Shown piece after piece: positions 12,608-15,241 of a DNA stretch of 15,241 bases. Source of the stretch: Oscillospiraceae bacterium (GTDB lineage: Bacteria > Bacillota_A > Clostridia > Oscillospirales > Oscillospiraceae); contig JAFZOC010000341.1 in NCBI GenBank assembly GCA_017550765.1, forward strand, positions 1 through 15,241, in the 5' to 3' direction. How positions within the stretch are numbered: position 1 is the first letter of the stretch; every line of letters begins with the position of its first letter. The notes beneath the pieces are model-generated. The model saw only the letters and a list, made by a program, of their open reading frames with translations. It was not told the DNA's origin and searched no databases. The translations under genes were made by a program, and so were the position numbers.

Positions 12608-14170
12608 TCAGTCGGCGACGGGCTCATGCCGCAGCCGCGGCAGCCAGTAGCTCTTCCCATAGGCCACGATCTCCGCCAGCAGGCCCAGGGGCAGGGCGGC
12701 GACCACGTCCAGGGCCGAGTGCTGCTTGACGAAGCAGACCGACACGCAGATCATGACCACGAAGACGGCCAGAGCCGTTTTCCAGCCCCAGGCCAGTTCC
12801 CGGTCCTTGAGAGCCACCGAGAGGATGCCCAGGGAATAGCCCACGTGCAGGGAGGGGCAGACGCCGGTGCTGGTGTCGAAGGAGTAGATGAAGCCCATCA
12901 GGGCCGTGAGCACGTTCTCCCGGGGGAAGACCTCCGGGCGCAGGTCCTGACGGCTGGGCCAGATCACATAGCAGGCCATGGCCACCACCTGGGTGGTGAT
13001 GATGAAGATCTGCAGCTTCTTGAACCCCTCCACATGGTAGAAGAAGGTGTAGATCAGCGAGCCGAAGACCAGGAAGTACCAGCCCACATAGAAGAACACG
13101 AAGCCTTCGTTGAAGGGGATGAGGTCGTCCAGCGCGCAGTGGATCGGATGGCAGCGCTCGGCGGGGATCAGGTCCTCAGTGATGAAGTACATGGTGAAGT
13201 AGAAGATCCAGCCCAGCAGGAGCAGGGCGTGGGAGAAGCGGGGCTCGTTCAGCTTCGTCAGGGAGAAACCGCTATAATCGTAAGGCTGTCTCTTTATCAG
13301 AGAGGAGCCGCTATGATCGGATGGCTGTCTTTTCATCAGGGAGGAGCCGCTATGATCGTATGGCTGTCTCTTCATCAGGGAGGAGCCGCTGTGATCGGAT
13401 GGCTGTCTTTTCATCTTTTTGACCTCGGAGGGGAGATTTGTGGGCCAGGCCCGCCTGGGGAGGTTGGGATAGGGGACCACGCGGTGCAGGGGCTGGGCCT
13501 GGGCGATGGCGGTGATCTGGTCCATGAGCCAGGCGCAGATCCGCGTCCGCTCCGCCTCGATGGGCGCCTCCGGATCGAAGACGACCGGCTCGCCGTAGAA
13601 CAGCGTTTTCAGCTCCGGGGCCACATAGAGCGGCACGAAGCGCAGGGCCTTCCCGGTCTTCCGGTAGTACATGCGGGCCAGGTCCACGAACTTCTCCTGG
13701 AAGGCGTGGACGATGTCGTTGTGCTCGTCGTAGCACTCCGGGAAGATCAGCACGTTCCGGCCCCCCTGGAGGATCTGGATGCTCTCCCGGAAGGTGGAGA
13801 TCAGCCGGGCGTCGTGATAGACGCCGATGGTGCGGGCGTTGTGGAAGATCAGCATGGCCAGAGGCACGATCAGGTGGCTCAGGAGCCTGAAGAGCCAGCG
13901 GAAGGCCCTGGGCTCCTTGGACCAGAAATCCCGATAGGCGTAGGCGGCGATCTCGTCCCGGTGCATCATCTCGCCGGCGCACCAGATATAGGGCTTGTCC
14001 GGCAGGAAGACCTCCCCGGCGATGGGGCCGAACATCTGACTGTGGTTGCCAACGATGATACAAGGCTCTTCCGGGAGCCGCTCGGCGCCCTCCACCCGGA
14101 ACTTGGGAGAGAAGAGCCACACGAGCCAGCGGACCACCCGGTAGAGCCAGGATGTTTTCTTTTCGTCCAT
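12608..14170 (-). CDS. acyltransferase-like / PAP2-like two-domain membrane protein
   Basis: A 520-residue fusion. Residues 1-245 resemble PlsC acyltransferases (IIVGNHSQMFGPI at 38-50; LIFPECYDEHN at 141-151), but the HX4D motif reads His43...Gly48, so the catalytic Asp is missing. Residues 253-304 are four 13-residue repeats (MKRQPSDHSGSSL type). Residues about 311-510 form a multi-pass domain of the PAP2/inositol-phosphorylceramide-synthase group: CPSLHVG (Ser440, His442) and KQHSALDVV (His484, Asp488) are the phosphatase/transferase motifs, although the SR arginine is absent as in the IPC-synthase-like branch. The second half could transfer or remove a lipid head-group phosphate. ATG at 14170 follows AAAAGGACG and matches the family start; an in-frame ATG at 14230 adds only basic, low-complexity residues. 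The PaaI-like gene lies 117 bases upstream. Domain calls are good, the reaction is inferred. Confidence 0.82.
   Translation of the reverse strand: MDEKKTSWLYRVVRWLVWLFSPKFRVEGAERLPEEPCIIVGNHSQMFGPIAGEVFLPDKPYIWCAGEMMHRDEIAAYAYRDFWSKEPRAFRWLFRLLSHLIVPLAMLIFHNARTIGVYHDARLISTFRESIQILQGGRNVLIFPECYDEHNDIVHAFQEKFVDLARMYYRKTGKALRFVPLYVAPELKTLFYGEPVVFDPEAPIEAERTRICAWLMDQITAIAQAQPLHRVVPYPNLPRRAWPTNLPSEVKKMKRQPSDHSGSSLMKRQPYDHSGSSLMKRQPSDHSGSSLIKRQPYDYSGFSLTKLNEPRFSHALLLLGWIFYFTMYFITEDLIPAERCHPIHCALDDLIPFNEGFVFFYVGWYFLVFGSLIYTFFYHVEGFKKLQIFIITTQVVAMACYVIWPSRQDLRPEVFPRENVLTALMGFIYSFDTSTGVCPSLHVGYSLGILSVALKDRELAWGWKTALAVFVVMICVSVCFVKQHSALDVVAALPLGLLAEIVAYGKSYWLPRLRHEPVAD
13259..13414 (-). repeat. 4 x 39-bp in-frame tandem repeat in the interdomain linker
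   Basis: Four head-to-tail 39-bp units: 13376-13414, 13337-13375, 13298-13336, 13259-13297, in coding order. They encode MKRQPSDHSGSSL, MKRQPYDHSGSSL, MKRQPSDHSGSSL and IKRQPYDYSGFSL. Units 1 and 3 differ at two bases and share codons that units 2 and 4 do not, giving an ABAB pattern of 78 bp. The last unit is the most diverged. All changes keep the frame. Confidence 0.97.
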
Positions 14171-14287
14171 TTCGTCCTTTTCGCGTCCTTTTGCTGAGAT
14201 AGGGGAGGCAGCCCTGCGGGGAGGCGGCACGGCAGACGGCCTCTCCGCAGGCGGCCCTGCCGCCCGCCGACTGCCCGGCCGTCCGGG

Positions 14288-14698
14288 TCAGTCGGTATAG
14301 AAGATCTCGAAGTCGCCCACGCAGCAGAGGCGGTCTTCCTCGTCATAGACCTCGACCCGGGACAGACAGATGTGCCGTCCCGCCTTGACGACCCGGCCTT
14401 CGGCCCGCATGGAGCCGCCTTTCAGCGGCCGCAGATAGTGCGCCGATGCGCTCCGGGTCACGATGGGCCGCGCTCCCTCTCCGGCGTAGATGGCGGAGAT
14501 GCCGGCGGCCACGTCCATGAGCGTGGCGCTCATGCCGCCGTGGACCCCGCCCTGGGGGTTCAGATGCTCCGGCCGGATCGGGCAGACCACCCGGCACCAG
14601 CCCTGGCCCACGGCCTCGGGCTGCAGGCCTACCAGCCGGTTGAAGGCCCCCATGCCCTCGAGGACCTGCAGCCGCCAGTCTTCCCGCGCGCCGTTCAT
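14288..14698 (-). CDS. PaaI-like hotdog-fold thioesterase
   Basis: Hydrolyses an acyl-CoA or aryl-CoA thioester, cytosolic, 136 residues. The hotdog signature HLNPQGGVHGGMSATLMDVA (45-64) carries the catalytic-site HGG turn at 53-55 and Asp62. TRSASAHYLRPLKGG and GRVVKAGRHICLSRVEVYD are the following strands of the fold. The ATG at 14698 overlaps the stop of the upstream NUDIX gene as ATGA and is preceded by GGAGAGG; a longer in-frame version starting at 14806 would read through that gene and is not credible. Substrate is not determined; a role in removing CoA from dead-end acyl groups is typical of the family. Confidence 0.9.
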   Translation of the reverse strand: MNGAREDWRLQVLEGMGAFNRLVGLQPEAVGQGWCRVVCPIRPEHLNPQGGVHGGMSATLMDVAAGISAIYAGEGARPIVTRSASAHYLRPLKGGSMRAEGRVVKAGRHICLSRVEVYDEEDRLCCVGDFEIFYTD

Positions 14699-15213
14699 AC
14701 CGGGCACCTCTCCGGGAAACGGTAGACCCCGTCGAAACTGCCGTTCAGGAAGGCCTCGGCCAGGCTCCCGGGCTTGATGTGCGCCCGGGCCTCGTCGACC
14801 GACCACCAGGCCCAGTCGTCCACCTCAAAGTCAGGATGGGGCTCTGTCTCCGCCACGGTGACGCTGAAGTTCAGCATCAGGGTGTTGGTGGGGGCGAAGT
14901 AGCGGCTGTGGTTGAAGCGGAGACTGGTCACCGTCATGTCCAGTTCCTCCCGGACCTCCCGGACGACGGCGTCCTCGGCGTCCTCGCCTTGGTTTACATA
15001 ACCTGCGACCAGCACCCAGGCCGGGCGGCCGTACTGCCGGATCAGCACCACGCGCTCCCTGGCCTCGTCCATGACCACCATGCTGACGGCGGTGTTGAAC
15101 ACCGGCCAGCGGTAGCTCTCACAGCTGTCGCACCAGGGGATGAGACGGCCCTCGGTGGGGTGCTCGCGCAGGCGCAGCGGCGCGCCGCACTGCATGCAGT
15201 GTTTCATCTCCAT
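14695..15213 (-). CDS. zinc-ribbon NUDIX hydrolase (NudC-like)
   Basis: 172 residues. An N-terminal zinc ribbon (Cys6, Cys9, Cys28, Cys31) is joined to a Nudix domain whose box runs from Gly71 (GYVNQGE, Glu77) to Arg85-Glu86-x-x-Glu89-Glu90; the conserved Gly after EEx is Asp92. This architecture is that of NADH pyrophosphatase NudC, but the NudC quinine-like SQPWPFPxS specificity motif is replaced by SRYFAPTNTLMLNF, so NAD(H) cleavage is not assured. GGAAGGAG lies 8 bases before the ATG at 15213. It overlaps the thioesterase gene by ATGA. The upstream region runs off the window edge, so further operon members cannot be excluded. Confidence 0.9.
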   Translation of the reverse strand: MEMKHCMQCGAPLRLREHPTEGRLIPWCDSCESYRWPVFNTAVSMVVMDEARERVVLIRQYGRPAWVLVAGYVNQGEDAEDAVVREVREELDMTVTSLRFNHSRYFAPTNTLMLNFSVTVAETEPHPDFEVDDWAWWSVDEARAHIKPGSLAEAFLNGSFDGVYRFPERCPV

Positions 15214-15241
15214 CGGATCAGCTCCTTCCGGCGGGCGCAGG

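Noticed and set aside
13259..13414. CRISPR array
   Set aside because: Repeats are contiguous with no spacers and are in frame with a protein.
12368..14197. 609-residue plus-strand open frame antisense to the acyltransferase/PAP2 gene
   Set aside because: Gly/Glu/Asp/His-rich shadow of a GC-rich gene, no domain, and it overlaps the end of the carbonic anhydrase gene.
14171..14287. GC-rich inverted repeats between the thioesterase and acyltransferase genes as a terminator
   Set aside because: Only 6-bp stems such as GGCGGC/GCCGCC with no T tract; expected often in GC-rich DNA.

Overview
The window is GC-rich, low in repeats and densely packed with bacterial genes. Strong Shine-Dalgarno sites, ATGA-type overlaps between neighbouring genes and clostridial protein families (a DUF4250 protein, a GGST-type phosphatidylserine decarboxylase, a clostridial-type CDP-alcohol phosphatidyltransferase) suggest a high-GC member of the class Clostridia (Bacillota), perhaps a gut Oscillospirales-like organism. 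That placement is inference from family resemblance and base composition. No rRNA, tRNA, CRISPR, phage or insertion-sequence gene was recognised, so this reads as chromosomal core/accessory sequence.

Layout. (1) 118-6995, plus strand: an alpha/beta hydrolase; then, behind a TATAAT-containing promoter, a phospholipid set of phosphatidylserine synthase (pssA), phosphatidylserine decarboxylase (psd) and an isoprenylcysteine-methyltransferase-family membrane protein; then a GH36 alpha-galactosidase, a GNAT acetyltransferase, a 57-residue DUF4250 protein, a NUDIX hydrolase and a small basic protein. The run ends at a perfect 15-bp hairpin lying inside the last reading frame. (2) 7069-7977, minus strand: a nitrilase-superfamily amidohydrolase with its own promoter, divergent from region 3. 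(3) 8161-11532, plus strand: a PlsC-type acyltransferase with a C-terminal zinc ribbon, an unrecognised conserved-looking 138-residue protein, a pyruvate-kinase-like protein lacking the C-terminal domain and a cyclophilin-type lipoprotein, the last three joined by ATGA overlaps and closed by a hairpin. (4) 11644-12504: a tiny minus-strand membrane protein (36 residues) and a plus-strand beta-carbonic anhydrase with a very good sigma-A promoter and a strong terminator. (5) 12608-15213, minus strand: a zinc-ribbon NUDIX hydrolase and a PaaI-like thioesterase, overlapping by ATGA, then a two-domain acyltransferase-like/PAP2-like membrane protein.

Membrane lipid chemistry is the recurring theme. 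Pss and Psd together make phosphatidylethanolamine. The membrane methyltransferase next to them could act on lipid, though this is unproven. Two separate acyltransferase-like proteins, one fused to a PAP2/inositol-phosphorylceramide-synthase-like domain, could build or remodel glycerolipids. The most unusual structure is a 4 x 39-bp in-frame tandem repeat, with an ABAB pattern, forming the linker between the two halves of that fusion protein. The second most interesting element is the pairing of the unknown 138-residue protein with the truncated pyruvate-kinase-like protein. I see no clear evidence of a new defence or mobile system.
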